Notes under the pieces: model-generated
What the model was told of the DNA's origin: nothing
The model's database searches: none
Seen by the model: only the letters and a program-made list of their open reading frames with translations
Source: Streptomyces sp. ISL-100
GTDB lineage: Bacteria > Actinomycetota > Actinomycetes > Streptomycetales > Streptomycetaceae
DNA length: 64,000 bases
Assembly: GCF_018614615.1 (NCBI RefSeq)
Contig: NZ_JAGGOK010000041.1
Location: 62,001-126,000 of the forward strand
Reading direction: 5' to 3'
Position numbers and translations under genes: made by a program
Part shown: positions 1-9,060 of the stretch, one piece after another
Position numbering within the stretch: position 1 is the first letter of the stretch
How the letters are laid out: every line of letters begins with the position of its first letter

Positions 1-12
1 ACGCATCCATTG

Positions 13-30
13 CCCGCCAGGGCTGGCGGG
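13..30. terminator. Small GC-rich hairpin at window start
   Basis: CCCGCCA (13-19) and TGGCGGG (24-30) form a 7-bp perfect stem with a 4-nt loop. It probably ends the gene lying upstream of the window. It has no T-run, so the terminator reading is an inference. Confidence 0.45.
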
Positions 31-122
31 TGATCGCGCGCTCATTGAAGACTCCCGCAACAAGGAACGTCGGTCCTGTGTACGACCCGCTTTCCCCGTA
101 AGCAACTGCGTTTGTCCTAGCA

Positions 123-159
123 CCTTCTGCACCTTCTGCAGCTTCTGCAGCTTTCTGCA
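123..159. repeat. Four tandem CTTCTGCA repeats upstream of the opp operon
   Basis: CTTCTGCA occurs at 124-131, 133-140 and 142-149 with a 9-bp period, followed by CTTTCTGCA at 151-159. The array lies about 90 bp before the first permease gene, in the only place a promoter of the operon could sit within the window. It may be a regulator-binding array or a simple slippage repeat; the sequence alone does not decide. Confidence 0.6.
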
Positions 160-248
160 CCACTTGCACCTGCGATGCGATTAAGCCGCTACAGCGGCAG
201 GCGCGGGCCGACCACCCGTCGGCCGAGCCGAGAGGGGTCCCCACCACG

Positions 249-1247
249 ATGACGGCACCACTGCACGACACGAGCGCGGCAGAGACCGCGGCCGTTGACG
301 TCGCGGCCGATGTTCCGGCGAAAGCCATCGAAGGCCGCTCGCCCTGGAAGATCGCATGGGTGCGTCTGAAGCGCGACAAGGTGGCGCTGGCCGGCGGCGT
401 CGTCGTGTTGTTCCTGATCCTGGTCGCGGTGTTCGCGCCCTTGATCGTCAGCGCGCTCGGTCATCCACCGAACGACTTCCACGAGGACAAGATCGACCCG
501 CTGTTCGGTACACCGATCGGCAGCTGGGGCGGCATGAGCTCCGACTTCCTGCTGGGAGTCGAACCGGTCAACGGCCGTGACGTGTTCAGCCGCCTCGTGT
601 ACGGCGCCCGGATCTCGCTGCTGGTCGCCTTCCTCGCGGCCGTCTTCGCCGTCGTGCTCGGCACGGTCTTCGGGATCATCGCCGGTTACTTCGGCGGCTG
701 GGTCGACGCGGCGATCAGCCGGGTGATGGACGTACTGCTGGCCTTCCCGCAGCTCCTGTTCATCATCGCACTGGTCTCGGTACTGCCCAACTCCCTCTGG
801 GGATTCAGCGGTTCCGGCGTGCGCATCGGCGCGCTGATCGTCGTCATCGGCTTCTTCGGATGGCCGTACGTGGGCCGGATCGTCCGCGGCCAGACGCTCT
901 CCCTCAGGGAGCGCGAGTACGTCGAGGCGGCACGCAGCCTCGGCGCGGGCCGCGCGTACATCCTCTTCAAGGAGCTGCTGCCCAACCTGGTGGCGCCGAT
1001 CACCGTCTACACGACGCTGATGATCCCGACCAACGTCCTCAGCGAGGCCGCGCTCAGCTTCCTGGGCGCCGGAGTCAAGCCGCCCACCGCCTCCTGGGGG
1101 CAGATGCTCTCCAAGGCCAAGGAGTACTACGAGGCGGACCCGATGTTCATGATCGCGCCCGGCGTGGCCATCTTCATCACCGTCCTGGCCTTCAACCTCT
1201 TCGGCGACGGCGTGCGTGACGCGCTGGACCCGAAGGGCTCCCGCTGA
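249..1247 (+). CDS. Oligopeptide/dipeptide ABC transporter permease (OppC/DppC type)
   Basis: Inner permease subunit of a peptide-type ABC importer (332 aa). A cytoplasmic N-terminus of about 45 residues precedes the first hydrophobic segment (VVVLFLILVAVFAPLIV). Several further membrane segments follow, and the EAA loop that docks on the ATPases lies around residues 225-245 (YVEAARSLGAGRAYILFKEL). Length and the long first periplasmic loop fit OppC/DppC rather than OppB. ATG start preceded by GAGAGGGG. It is the first visible gene of a permease - binding protein - permease - ATPase - ATPase set; having the OppC-type gene ahead of the binding protein is less common than the oppABCDF order. 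Substrate is inferred from family only. Confidence 0.9.
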   Translation: MTAPLHDTSAAETAAVDVAADVPAKAIEGRSPWKIAWVRLKRDKVALAGGVVVLFLILVAVFAPLIVSALGHPPNDFHEDKIDPLFGTPIGSWGGMSSDFLLGVEPVNGRDVFSRLVYGARISLLVAFLAAVFAVVLGTVFGIIAGYFGGWVDAAISRVMDVLLAFPQLLFIIALVSVLPNSLWGFSGSGVRIGALIVVIGFFGWPYVGRIVRGQTLSLREREYVEAARSLGAGRAYILFKELLPNLVAPITVYTTLMIPTNVLSEAALSFLGAGVKPPTASWGQMLSKAKEYYEADPMFMIAPGVAIFITVLAFNLFGDGVRDALDPKGSR

Positions 1248-1363
1248 CCGTACGTCCCGTACCACCCACAAGTTCCCACGCGCCGCCCCTGCCGATGTGT
1301 CAGGAGGCCACCCAAACCGTCGGTCCTGCCAAGGACCGTCACTCTCACGGAGGTTGCGAGATC

Positions 1364-3139
1364 GTGACAACCAACAGTTCTTCCAGGCGACGGCTCGCCG
1401 CAAGCGCGGCGCTCGTTGTCGCCGCGCTCGTCGGAACCGCGGCCTGCGGTGGCGGAGGCAAGGACGACGGAGCCGACGGCAAGGGCAAGGCCCCTGGCTT
1501 CAACGCCGCCGTCGGCAAGATCGCGAACCCTTCGGACAAGAAGGGCGGCACGATCAAGTTCATCGGTACGCAGGACTCCGACTCGTGGGACCCGCAGCGC
1601 GGTTACTACGGCTTCATGTGGGACTTCGCCCGCTACTACACGCGCCAGCTGATCACCTTCAAACCGGTCCCGGGCACCGAGTCCACCGAGCTCGTCGCGG
1701 ACATGGCGACCGACACGGGTCAGGTCTCCGCGGACAAGAAGACGTACACCTTCAAGCTGAAGGAAGGCGTCAACTGGGAGGACGGCAAGCCCGTCACCTC
1801 CAAGGACATCAAGTACGGCATCGAGCGCATCTGGGCGCAGGACAAGATCTCCGGCGGCCCGATCTACCTGCAGCAGGTCCTGGACCCGAAGAAGGAGTAC
1901 CAGGGCCCGTACAAGGACAAGTCGGCCGACAAGCTGGGCCTGAAGGCCATCGAGACGCCGGACGACAAGACCATCGTCTTCAAGCTGCCGAAGCCCAACG
2001 GTGACTTCCTCCAGATGCTGGCCATGCCGGCGGCCACGCCGGTCCGCCAGGACAAGGACACGGTGGAGAAGTACGGCCTGAAGCCCTTCTCCAACGGCCC
2101 GTACAAGATCGACTCCTACACCCCCAACAAGGGCATGGAGCTGAGCCGCAACCCCAACTGGAAGAAGGAGACCGACACCGTCCGCAAGGCGCTGCCGGAC
2201 AAGGTCTCGCTCAAGCTCATCACCAACGCCGACGACATGGACAACCGCCTCATCGAGGGCGACTACGACGTCGACATCAACGCCACCGGCATCAGCCCGG
2301 CCGGCCGCACCAAGGCGCTGCGCGACCACAAGGCCAACGTCGACAACCCGCAGACCGGCTTCATCCGGTACGCGGTGTTCCCGCAGACGGTCAAGCCGAT
2401 GGACAACATCCACTGCCGCAAGGCGGTCATCTACGGCGCCGACCACAAGTCGCTGCAGACCGCGCGCGGCGGCCCGATGGCGGGTGGCGACATCGCCACC
2501 AACATGCTGCCGCCGAGCATCAAGGGCTCGGACGCGAAGTACGACCCGTACAACGTCCTGAAGGACACCACGGGCAACGTCGCGAAGGCCAAGGAAGAGC
2601 TCAAGGCCTGCGGCAAGCCGAACGGCTTCGAGACCACCATCGCGGTCCGCAACAACAAGCCGCAGGAGATCGCCACCGCCGAGTCGATGCAGGCGTCGCT
2701 GGAGAAGATCGGCATCAAGGTGCAGATCGACCAGTACGACGGTGCGCAGACCTCGGGCATCATCGGCGCCCCCAAGAACGTCGACAAGAAGAACTACGGC
2801 ATCATCATCATGGGCTGGGGTGCCGACTTCCCGACCGGTCAGGGCTTCTCGCAGCCGCTGGTCGACAGCCGCTTCATCCTCGACAGCGGCAACAACAACT
2901 TCTCGATGCTGAAGGACAAGTCGATCGACGGCCTGTTCGACAAGGCGATGCTTGAGACGGACCCCGACAAGGCCGCCGAGTACTACAAGCAGATCAACGA
3001 GAAGGTCTCCGAGCGCGCGGTCTACCTGCCCTTCACCTTCGAGAAGAACGTGATCTGGCGCAGCTCGCGGCTGACCAACGTCTACACGGCCGACTCCTAC
3101 AACGGCCGCTACGACTACGCCTCCCTCGGCGTCAAGTGA
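1364..3139 (+). CDS. Peptide-binding lipoprotein, SBP family 5
   Basis: Extracellular solute-binding protein of the importer (591 aa with the GTG start at 1364). The start is set by GGAGG about 10 nt upstream and by the signal peptide that follows: Arg-rich N-region (SSRRRLAASAAL), hydrophobic stretch, then a lipobox ending GTAACGGGG, so Cys becomes the lipidated N-terminus. The mature part has SBP_bac_5 hallmarks: the opening ligand-fold segment (SWDPQRGYYGFMW), and late motifs NGPYKIDSY and IIIMGWGADFP. It sits between the two permease genes. Members bind di- or oligopeptides, nickel or opines; the exact ligand cannot be read from sequence. Confidence 0.92.
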   Translation: MTTNSSSRRRLAASAALVVAALVGTAACGGGGKDDGADGKGKAPGFNAAVGKIANPSDKKGGTIKFIGTQDSDSWDPQRGYYGFMWDFARYYTRQLITFKPVPGTESTELVADMATDTGQVSADKKTYTFKLKEGVNWEDGKPVTSKDIKYGIERIWAQDKISGGPIYLQQVLDPKKEYQGPYKDKSADKLGLKAIETPDDKTIVFKLPKPNGDFLQMLAMPAATPVRQDKDTVEKYGLKPFSNGPYKIDSYTPNKGMELSRNPNWKKETDTVRKALPDKVSLKLITNADDMDNRLIEGDYDVDINATGISPAGRTKALRDHKANVDNPQTGFIRYAVFPQTVKPMDNIHCRKAVIYGADHKSLQTARGGPMAGGDIATNMLPPSIKGSDAKYDPYNVLKDTTGNVAKAKEELKACGKPNGFETTIAVRNNKPQEIATAESMQASLEKIGIKVQIDQYDGAQTSGIIGAPKNVDKKNYGIIIMGWGADFPTGQGFSQPLVDSRFILDSGNNNFSMLKDKSIDGLFDKAMLETDPDKAAEYYKQINEKVSERAVYLPFTFEKNVIWRSSRLTNVYTADSYNGRYDYASLGVK

Positions 3140-3200
3140 CCGTCCGTTCGCTCCGCCGGCACACCCGCCGCTAAGCCCGAAGGGCAGGTGATGGCCGCGT

Positions 3201-3242
3201 GCGGCGGCCCGGGAATCCCTCACCGGATTCCCGGGCCGCCGC
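3201..3242 (+). promoter_or_regulatory. 18-bp perfect hairpin inside the opp operon
   Basis: Arms 3201-3218 and 3225-3242 (GCGGCGGCCCGGGAATCC and its complement) pair perfectly around a 6-nt loop. The hairpin lies after the binding-protein stop (3139) and only 13 nt before the next permease start (3256), with no T-run after it. Such hairpins often protect the 3' end of the binding-protein transcript or stop part of the transcription, giving more binding protein than permease. It may also cover the ribosome-binding region of the permease. Confidence 0.75.
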
Positions 3243-3255
3243 CGGGCCGACCGTA

Positions 3256-4254
3256 GTGCTCGCATACCTCATCAGGCGGCTGACCGCCGTCGTCGTGATG
3301 CTGCTCGTGGTCACGCTCGTGACCTTCGGCATCTTCTACGTCATCCCGAAACTGACCGGCAGCGACCCCGCCGCGATGTTCATCGGCAAGCAGGCCGACC
3401 CAGGCGCGATCGAAGGTGTCCGGGAGAAGCTGGGCCTCGGCGATCCCATCCTGGTGCAGTTCTGGAACTTCGTCAGCGGCCTGTTCGTGGGCCGCGACTA
3501 CACCGGTGGCGGCTCGTCGTTCCACTGCGACGCCCCGTGCTTCGGCTACTCCTTCCGTACGGAGCAGGAGATCTGGCCCGTACTCACCGAGCGGCTTCCC
3601 GTGACGCTGTCCCTGGCGGGCGGTGCGTGCGTGCTGTGGGTCATCGTCGGTGTCACCACCGGCATCATCTCCGCCCTCAAGCGGGGTACGGCGATCGACC
3701 GTACGGCGATGACCATCGCGCTGGCCGGTGTGTCGCTGCCGATCTACTTCACCGCCCTTCTCTCCCTGGCGATCTTCAGGACCCAGCTCGGCTGGTTCGA
3801 CGCGGAATACGTGGACATCGCGTCGGATCCGCTCGCCTGGTTCAGCGGCCTGGTGCTGCCGTGGGTGACCCTCGCCTTCCTGTACGCGGCGATGTACGCC
3901 CGGCTCACCCGCGCCACGATGCTGGAGGTCCTGGGCGAGGACTACATCCGTACCGCCCGCGCCAAGGGCCTGAGCGAACCGGTGGTCGTCGGCAAGCACG
4001 CCCTGCGCTCGACGATGACGCCGATCCTCACCATCCTCGGCATGGACCTCGGCGCCCTGGTCGGCGGCGCGATCCTCACCGAGACCGCCTTCAGCCTGCC
4101 GGGCCTCGGCCAGGCGGCGGTCAAGGCGATCGGTGACTTCGACCTTCCGCTGATCCTGGGTGTCACGCTCATCGCCGCAGCGGCCGTGGTGCTCGCGAAC
4201 CTCGTCGTGGACATCCTGTACTCCGTGATCGACCCCCGAGTGAGGCTCTCGTGA
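3256..4254 (+). CDS. Oligopeptide/dipeptide ABC transporter permease (OppB/DppB type)
   Basis: Second permease subunit (332 aa from GTG 3256). The start was chosen because the typical OppB N-terminus LAYLIRRLTAVVVML begins there; the upstream open frame runs through the hairpin. It has six predicted membrane segments, the OppB-type periplasmic loop after the first one, and the EAA loop near residues 230-250 (LEVLGEDYIRTARAKGLSE). The stop overlaps the start of the next ATPase gene by 4 nt (GTGA), so the two are translationally coupled. Confidence 0.92.
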   Translation: MLAYLIRRLTAVVVMLLVVTLVTFGIFYVIPKLTGSDPAAMFIGKQADPGAIEGVREKLGLGDPILVQFWNFVSGLFVGRDYTGGGSSFHCDAPCFGYSFRTEQEIWPVLTERLPVTLSLAGGACVLWVIVGVTTGIISALKRGTAIDRTAMTIALAGVSLPIYFTALLSLAIFRTQLGWFDAEYVDIASDPLAWFSGLVLPWVTLAFLYAAMYARLTRATMLEVLGEDYIRTARAKGLSEPVVVGKHALRSTMTPILTILGMDLGALVGGAILTETAFSLPGLGQAAVKAIGDFDLPLILGVTLIAAAAVVLANLVVDILYSVIDPRVRLS

Positions 4255-5360
4255 CCGACCTGACGAAGACCGGTGCGGTCGGCGAGCCCGTACGCTCCGG
4301 CTCCCCGCGGCCGGACGCCTTCCTCGACGTACGCGACCTCAAGGTGCACTTCCCCACCGACGACGGGCTCGTCAAGTCGGTGGACGGCCTCTCCTTCCAG
4401 CTGGAGAAGGGCAAGACCCTCGGCATCGTGGGTGAGTCCGGCTCCGGCAAGTCGGTGACCTCGCTCGGCATCATGGGCCTGCACACCGTCGGCCAGTACG
4501 GCCGGCGCAAGGCCCAGATCTCCGGCGAGATCTGGGTGGACGGCAAGGAACTGCTGTCCGCCGACCCCGACGAGGTACGCAAGCTGCGCGGCCGCGAGAT
4601 CTCGATGATCTTCCAGGACCCGCTGTCCGCGCTGCACCCGTACTACACGATCGGCCATCAGATCGTGGAGGCGTACCGCATCCACAACAAGGTCGACAAG
4701 AAGGCCGCCAAGCGGCGCGCGATCGAACTGCTCGACCGGGTCGGCATCCCGCAGCCCGACAAGCGGTTCGACGGCTACCCGCACGAGTTCTCCGGCGGTA
4801 TGCGCCAGCGCGCGATGATCGCGATGGCGCTGGTCAACAACCCCGAACTGCTCATCGCGGACGAGCCGACCACCGCCCTGGACGTCACCGTCCAGGCGCA
4901 GATCCTGGACCTCATCCGCGATCTGCAGAAGGAGTTCGGCTCGGCGGTCATCATCATCACGCACGACCTGGGCGTCGTCGCCGAACTGGCCGACGACATC
5001 CTCGTGATGTACGGCGGCCGGTGCATCGAGCGCGGTCCCGCGGAGAAGGTCTTCTACGAGCCCCAGCACCCGTACACCTGGGGCCTGCTGGGCTCGATGC
5101 CGCGCATCGACCGCGACCAGACCGAGCGCCTCATCCCGGTCAAGGGCTCGCCGCCCAGCCTGATCAACATCCCGAGCGGCTGCGCCTTCCACCCGCGCTG
5201 CCCGTACGCGGACGTGCCCAAGGGCGGGATCACCCGCACCGAGCGCCCGGAACTCAAGGTGCTGCCCGGCAAGGAATCCGAACGGCACTACTCCGCCTGC
5301 CACATGGCGGCCGAGGACCGGACGCGGATCTGGACCGAAGAGATTGCGCCGAAGCTGTGA
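4251..5360 (+). CDS. Peptide ABC transporter ATP-binding protein (OppD/DppD type)
   Basis: First ATPase (369 aa). Walker A GESGSGKS (about residue 62), Q-loop IFQDPLSALHP, ABC signature FSGGMRQRAMIAMAL, Walker B LLIADEPTTALD and H-loop ITHDLG are all present. The C-terminal oligopeptide/dipeptide extension with CAFHPRCPYA and a late Cys (YSACH) is typical of OppD/DppD, where these cysteines can hold an Fe-S cluster. GTG start overlaps the permease stop; its own stop overlaps the next GTG start by 3 nt. Confidence 0.95.
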   Translation: MTDLTKTGAVGEPVRSGSPRPDAFLDVRDLKVHFPTDDGLVKSVDGLSFQLEKGKTLGIVGESGSGKSVTSLGIMGLHTVGQYGRRKAQISGEIWVDGKELLSADPDEVRKLRGREISMIFQDPLSALHPYYTIGHQIVEAYRIHNKVDKKAAKRRAIELLDRVGIPQPDKRFDGYPHEFSGGMRQRAMIAMALVNNPELLIADEPTTALDVTVQAQILDLIRDLQKEFGSAVIIITHDLGVVAELADDILVMYGGRCIERGPAEKVFYEPQHPYTWGLLGSMPRIDRDQTERLIPVKGSPPSLINIPSGCAFHPRCPYADVPKGGITRTERPELKVLPGKESERHYSACHMAAEDRTRIWTEEIAPKL

Positions 5361-6553
5361 GCGAGACGAAGGATCCTGAAGTGACGATCCCGGAGCAGGC
5401 GTCCTCTTCGCCGTCGCCGTCGACCGAGCCGCTGCTCAGGGTCAGCGGCCTGGTGAAGCACTTCCCCATCAAGAAGGGCGTCCTCCAGCGCCAGGTCGGC
5501 GCGGTCCAGGCCGTCGACGGCCTCGACTTCGACGTACGCCCGGGGGAGACCCTGGGTGTGGTGGGCGAGTCGGGCTGCGGCAAGTCGACGATGGGCCGGC
5601 TGATCACGCGGCTGCTGGAGCCGACCAGCGGGAAGATCGAGTTCGAGGGACAGGACATCACCCACCTGGGCACCGCCCGGATGCGTCCGCTGCGCCGCGA
5701 CGTCCAGATGATCTTCCAGGACCCGTACTCCTCGCTGAACCCGCGTCACACGGTCGGCACGATCGTCAGCGCGCCCTTCAAACTCCAGAACATCACGCCC
5801 GAGGGTGGGGTGAAGCGGGAGGTCCAGCGGCTCCTTGAGCTGGTGGGTCTCAACCCGGAGCACTACAACCGCTATCCGCACGAGTTCTCCGGTGGGCAGC
5901 GCCAGCGCATCGGCATCGCGCGGGCGCTCGCGCTCAAGCCGAAGCTGGTCGTCGCGGACGAGCCGGTGTCGGCGCTGGACGTGTCGATCCAGGCGCAGGT
6001 GGTGAACCTGCTGGACGACCTCCAGGACGAGCTCGGGCTGACGTATGTGATCATCGCGCACGACCTCTCGGTCATCCGGCACGTCTCGGACCGCATCGCC
6101 GTGATGTACCTCGGCAAGATCGTCGAGCTGGCGGACCGCAAGGATCTGTACGAGGCGCCCATGCACCCGTACTCCAAGGCGCTGCTGTCGGCCGTCCCGG
6201 TGCCCGACCCGCGCAGCAAGCACAAGCGCGAGCGCATCCTGCTCAAGGGCGATGTGCCGTCGCCGATCTCGCCGCCCTCGGGCTGCCGCTTCCACACGCG
6301 GTGCTGGAAGGCGACGGACATCTGCAAGACGCAGGAGCCGGTGCTGACCGCGCTCAAGACCGGCCACCAGGTGGCCTGCCACCACCCGGAGAACGCGCCG
6401 GACCAGGCACCGCAGTCGTCGACGGTGCTGGAGACGGCGCGGGAGGCGATCGAGATCGTCGACGTCACGCCGGCGGCGGCGGTTCCCGGGGAGGCGGCGG
6501 TTTCCGGGGATGAAACAGCGCCCGCGAACACGGAGGACGTGGGCAAGGATTAG
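5357..6553 (+). CDS. Peptide ABC transporter ATP-binding protein (OppF/DppF type)
   Basis: Second ATPase (398 aa from GTG 5357, which overlaps the preceding stop). Walker A GESGCGKSTMGR, Q-loop IFQDPYSSLNP, signature FSGGQRQRIGIARAL, Walker B LVVADEPVSALD and H-loop IAHDLS are present, followed by the OppF-type C-terminal Cys segment (GCRFHTRCW). The last about 45 residues are acidic and Ala/Pro-rich and not part of the usual fold. A longer frame opens upstream but runs through the OppD gene and is not used. This is the last gene of the importer operon. Confidence 0.95.
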   Translation: MSETKDPEVTIPEQASSSPSPSTEPLLRVSGLVKHFPIKKGVLQRQVGAVQAVDGLDFDVRPGETLGVVGESGCGKSTMGRLITRLLEPTSGKIEFEGQDITHLGTARMRPLRRDVQMIFQDPYSSLNPRHTVGTIVSAPFKLQNITPEGGVKREVQRLLELVGLNPEHYNRYPHEFSGGQRQRIGIARALALKPKLVVADEPVSALDVSIQAQVVNLLDDLQDELGLTYVIIAHDLSVIRHVSDRIAVMYLGKIVELADRKDLYEAPMHPYSKALLSAVPVPDPRSKHKRERILLKGDVPSPISPPSGCRFHTRCWKATDICKTQEPVLTALKTGHQVACHHPENAPDQAPQSSTVLETAREAIEIVDVTPAAAVPGEAAVSGDETAPANTEDVGKD

Positions 6554-6571
6554 AACCGGCACAATTGCCCG

Positions 6572-7246
6572 GTGTTCCAGGAACTCTTCACGCCCTCCGT
6601 CCAGCATTCGCTCGACATCGTCGGGATCTTCGTCTTCGCGATCTCCGGCGCCCTGCTCGCCGTGCGCAAGAATTTTGACGTATTCGGCATCGCGGTGCTC
6701 GCAGAGGTCACCGCGCTGGGCGGAGGGCTGCTCCGCGACCTCATCATCGGCGCGGTGCCGCCGGCCGCCTTCACCGATCTCGGGTACTTCACCACCCCGC
6801 TGATCGCGGCCGCACTGGTCTTTTTCCTGCATCCCGAGGTCGAACGCATCCAGGGCTCGGTCATGGCCTTCGACGCGGCCGGGCTCGGGCTCTTCTGCGT
6901 CACGGGCACCACCAAGGCGTACGACTACGGGCTCGGCCTGACCGCTTCGGCGGCCCTCGGCCTCGCGACCGCCGTCGGCGGCGGCGTACTGCGTGACGTC
7001 CTCGCCAACGAGGTGCCTTCGCTGCTGCGCTGGGACCGTGATCTGTACGCCGTCCCCGCGATCGTCGGGGCCGCCATGGTCGTCATGTTCATCCGCTTCG
7101 ACGCGCTGAACGCGGTGACCAGCGGGATCGCCGTCGTCACGGCCTTCGTGCTGCGGCTGCTGGCGCTGCACTTCCACTGGCGGGCGCCGCGCGCCTGGAA
7201 CCGGAGCTCGGCGAAGGCCGAGGAGCAGTCCGAGGCGACGACTTAG
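6572..7246 (+). CDS. UPF0126 / TRIC-like membrane protein (YicG family)
   Basis: Seven-helix inner-membrane protein (224 aa, GTG start) made of two repeats. Each repeat contains the family glycine signature: GGGLLRDLIIG around residues 50-60 and GGGVLRDVLANEVP around 135-150. Bacterial members of this fold (YicG/YadS-like) are related to trimeric cation or anion channels; some are linked to glycine uptake. The gene begins 18 nt after the importer operon and may be read through from it. Substrate is unknown. Confidence 0.85.
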   Translation: MFQELFTPSVQHSLDIVGIFVFAISGALLAVRKNFDVFGIAVLAEVTALGGGLLRDLIIGAVPPAAFTDLGYFTTPLIAAALVFFLHPEVERIQGSVMAFDAAGLGLFCVTGTTKAYDYGLGLTASAALGLATAVGGGVLRDVLANEVPSLLRWDRDLYAVPAIVGAAMVVMFIRFDALNAVTSGIAVVTAFVLRLLALHFHWRAPRAWNRSSAKAEEQSEATT

Positions 7247-7287
7247 CCCGACCGCTTAGCTACCGCTTAGTAACGTGCCGGTGTACC

Positions 7288-8148
7288 GTGAATGCCATGG
7301 CACAGGCAACACAGGCATCCATCGGGGACAGCGAGTTCGACCGCGACACCGCGATCTCCCCGCGCGCATCGGAACCGGGCGTCTACGACGCGGAGCTCTC
7401 CGCAGGCTGGACGATCTTCGGCGCCGTCAACGGCGGCTACCTCCTCGCCCTGCTCGGCCGGGTGCTCGGCGACGCCCTGCCGCACTCCGATCCGTTCACG
7501 GTGTCGGCGCACTACCTGACACCTTCCGTCGCGGGCAAGGCGGTCGTCCGGACGCAGAGCGTCCGCAGCGGGCGCACTCTCTCCACCGGCCAGGCCTCCC
7601 TCTTCCAGTACGCCGAGGACGGCACCGAGGTCGAGCGGATCCGCGTCCTCGCCTCGTACGGCGACCTGGACGCCCTGACCGACGACGTCCGCACGACGGC
7701 CAAGCCGCCCGTCATGCCGCCGTACGAGCACTGCCTGGGGACCGAGGCCGGGCCCACGGCCATCCTGAGCAGCTCGGCCATCACCGAGCGGCTCAACATC
7801 CGGCTCGACCCCGCCACCGTCGGCTGGGCCGTAGGCGAGCCGTCCGGCAACGGCGAGATGCGCGGCTGGTTCGGCCTCGCCGACGGCCGCGACGCCGACC
7901 CGCTCTCGCTGCTGCTCACGGTCGACGCGCTGCCGCCGACCTCGTTCGAGCTGGGCCTGCAGGGCTGGACGCCGACCGTCGAACTCACCACCCACATACG
8001 CTGCCGGCCCGCCCCCGGACCGCTGCGCGTCTCCATCACCACCCGCAACCTCGCGGGCGGCTTCCTGGAGGAGGACGCGGAGGTCTGGGACAGCGCGGAC
8101 CGGCTCGTCGCCCAGTCCCGCCAACTGGCACGGGCGCCGCGCGGCTAG
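7288..8148 (+). CDS. Thioesterase family protein (acyl-CoA thioesterase-like)
   Basis: 286-aa double hot-dog protein of the TesB-like acyl-CoA thioesterase group. The N-terminal half carries FGAVNGGYLLALLGRV, where family members place the acyl-binding helix, followed by the beta-strand region HYLTPSVAGKAVVRT; the C-terminal repeat has LLTVDALPPTSFELG. GTG 7288 and ATG 7297 are both possible starts; neither has a strong ribosome-binding site. Substrate is unknown. Confidence 0.8.
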   Translation: MNAMAQATQASIGDSEFDRDTAISPRASEPGVYDAELSAGWTIFGAVNGGYLLALLGRVLGDALPHSDPFTVSAHYLTPSVAGKAVVRTQSVRSGRTLSTGQASLFQYAEDGTEVERIRVLASYGDLDALTDDVRTTAKPPVMPPYEHCLGTEAGPTAILSSSAITERLNIRLDPATVGWAVGEPSGNGEMRGWFGLADGRDADPLSLLLTVDALPPTSFELGLQGWTPTVELTTHIRCRPAPGPLRVSITTRNLAGGFLEEDAEVWDSADRLVAQSRQLARAPRG

Positions 8149-8336
8149 GGCCTGTACGGCAAGATCGGCCGGACAGGGCCTGAGTCCCTCCGGGCGCAGT
8201 GGCGCGCCGGCCACCTGCCCGCGGCCACTCCCACCGACCGGCTGGTCCAGAGGCGCCCCGGAACCGGCGAACGCCTGTGCGGTGTTGGGGCGCCGGGCGG
8301 AGGAGCGGCCGGCAGCGGTGCGGTGCGGGGCCGGCG

Positions 8337-8963
8337 TCAGTCCAGCCAGTGGCGGCGGCCGAGGCTGACCAGGCGCAGCTGGCGGCGGGCGAGGGAAGCG
8401 GCGGCCTCGACGCGCTCGTCGCCGTACGGCTCGGCCTCCAGGAACGCGGACGCGGTCATCACCATGTGGTCGACGTAGACGTGCGCCAGCATCCGCAGGT
8501 CGTCCTCGCTCCAGCCCGCCGAGTCGGGCTGGGTGGCGAGCCAGGCCGCCACCTCGTCGGCGAACAGGCGCAGTTGCTCGCCTATCGCGGCGCGCACCGG
8601 CTCCACGCCGCCGTGGCGTTCGCGGGCGATGAAGCGGACATGCGCGGGGTACGCGCGGACGTGCCGGGCGACGAGGCCGACCGTACTGTCGATGCGCTCG
8701 GCGCTGTCGCCGGTCGCGGCGAGGGTCGCGCGGATCACCGCGTGCAGGCTGCCGAGAGCCTCGTCGACGAGCGCGACGCCAAGGTCGGCCGTGTCCCGGA
8801 AGTGCCGGTAGAAGGCGGTCGGGGCCACGCCGACGGCGCGGGTGACCTCGCGCAGACCGAGGCTGCTCAGGCTCTGGTCCTCGAGCAGTACGAGCGCCGC
8901 CTCCATGAGGGACTGGCGGGTCTTCTGCTTCTGGGCCTGGCGGATGCCGACGGTGTGACTCAT
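8337..8963 (-). CDS. TetR-family transcriptional regulator (FabR-like)
   Basis: 208-aa regulator. The N-terminal HTH spans about residues 12-60, with the recognition helix in VGVAPTAFYRHFRD and the preceding LREVTRAVG. The rest is the all-helical ligand domain with the conserved HVRFIARERHGG segment seen in FabR/DesT-type regulators of fatty acid desaturation and synthesis. It is divergent from a small membrane protein gene; the shared 98-bp spacer holds inverted GAACAGT half-sites that are a likely operator. Confidence 0.85.
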   Translation of the reverse strand: MSHTVGIRQAQKQKTRQSLMEAALVLLEDQSLSSLGLREVTRAVGVAPTAFYRHFRDTADLGVALVDEALGSLHAVIRATLAATGDSAERIDSTVGLVARHVRAYPAHVRFIARERHGGVEPVRAAIGEQLRLFADEVAAWLATQPDSAGWSEDDLRMLAHVYVDHMVMTASAFLEAEPYGDERVEAAASLARRQLRLVSLGRRHWLD

Positions 8964-8978
8964 GACATTCAGTAAACA

Positions 8979-9038
8979 ACTGTTCTCTGTTGCGGGGAAG
9001 CGTGGGGGGAGGCCTAGACTGGGCAGTCAGTGAACAGT
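8979..9038. promoter_or_regulatory. Candidate TetR operator half-sites
   Basis: ACTGTTC at 8979-8985 and GAACAGT at 9032-9038 are inverted copies of one 7-mer in the spacer between the divergent TetR gene (start 8963) and the small membrane gene (start 9061). Their position overlaps both promoters, as expected for an autoregulated TetR protein, but the 46-bp gap between the copies suggests two separate sites rather than one palindrome. Confidence 0.45.
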
Positions 9039-9060
9039 CGTACTCCCAGGAGGGGTTCAC

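Noticed and set aside
3199..3255. Upstream start for the OppB-type permease within the hairpin
   Set aside because: It would add about 19 residues encoded by the hairpin arms and none of them fit the family N-terminus.
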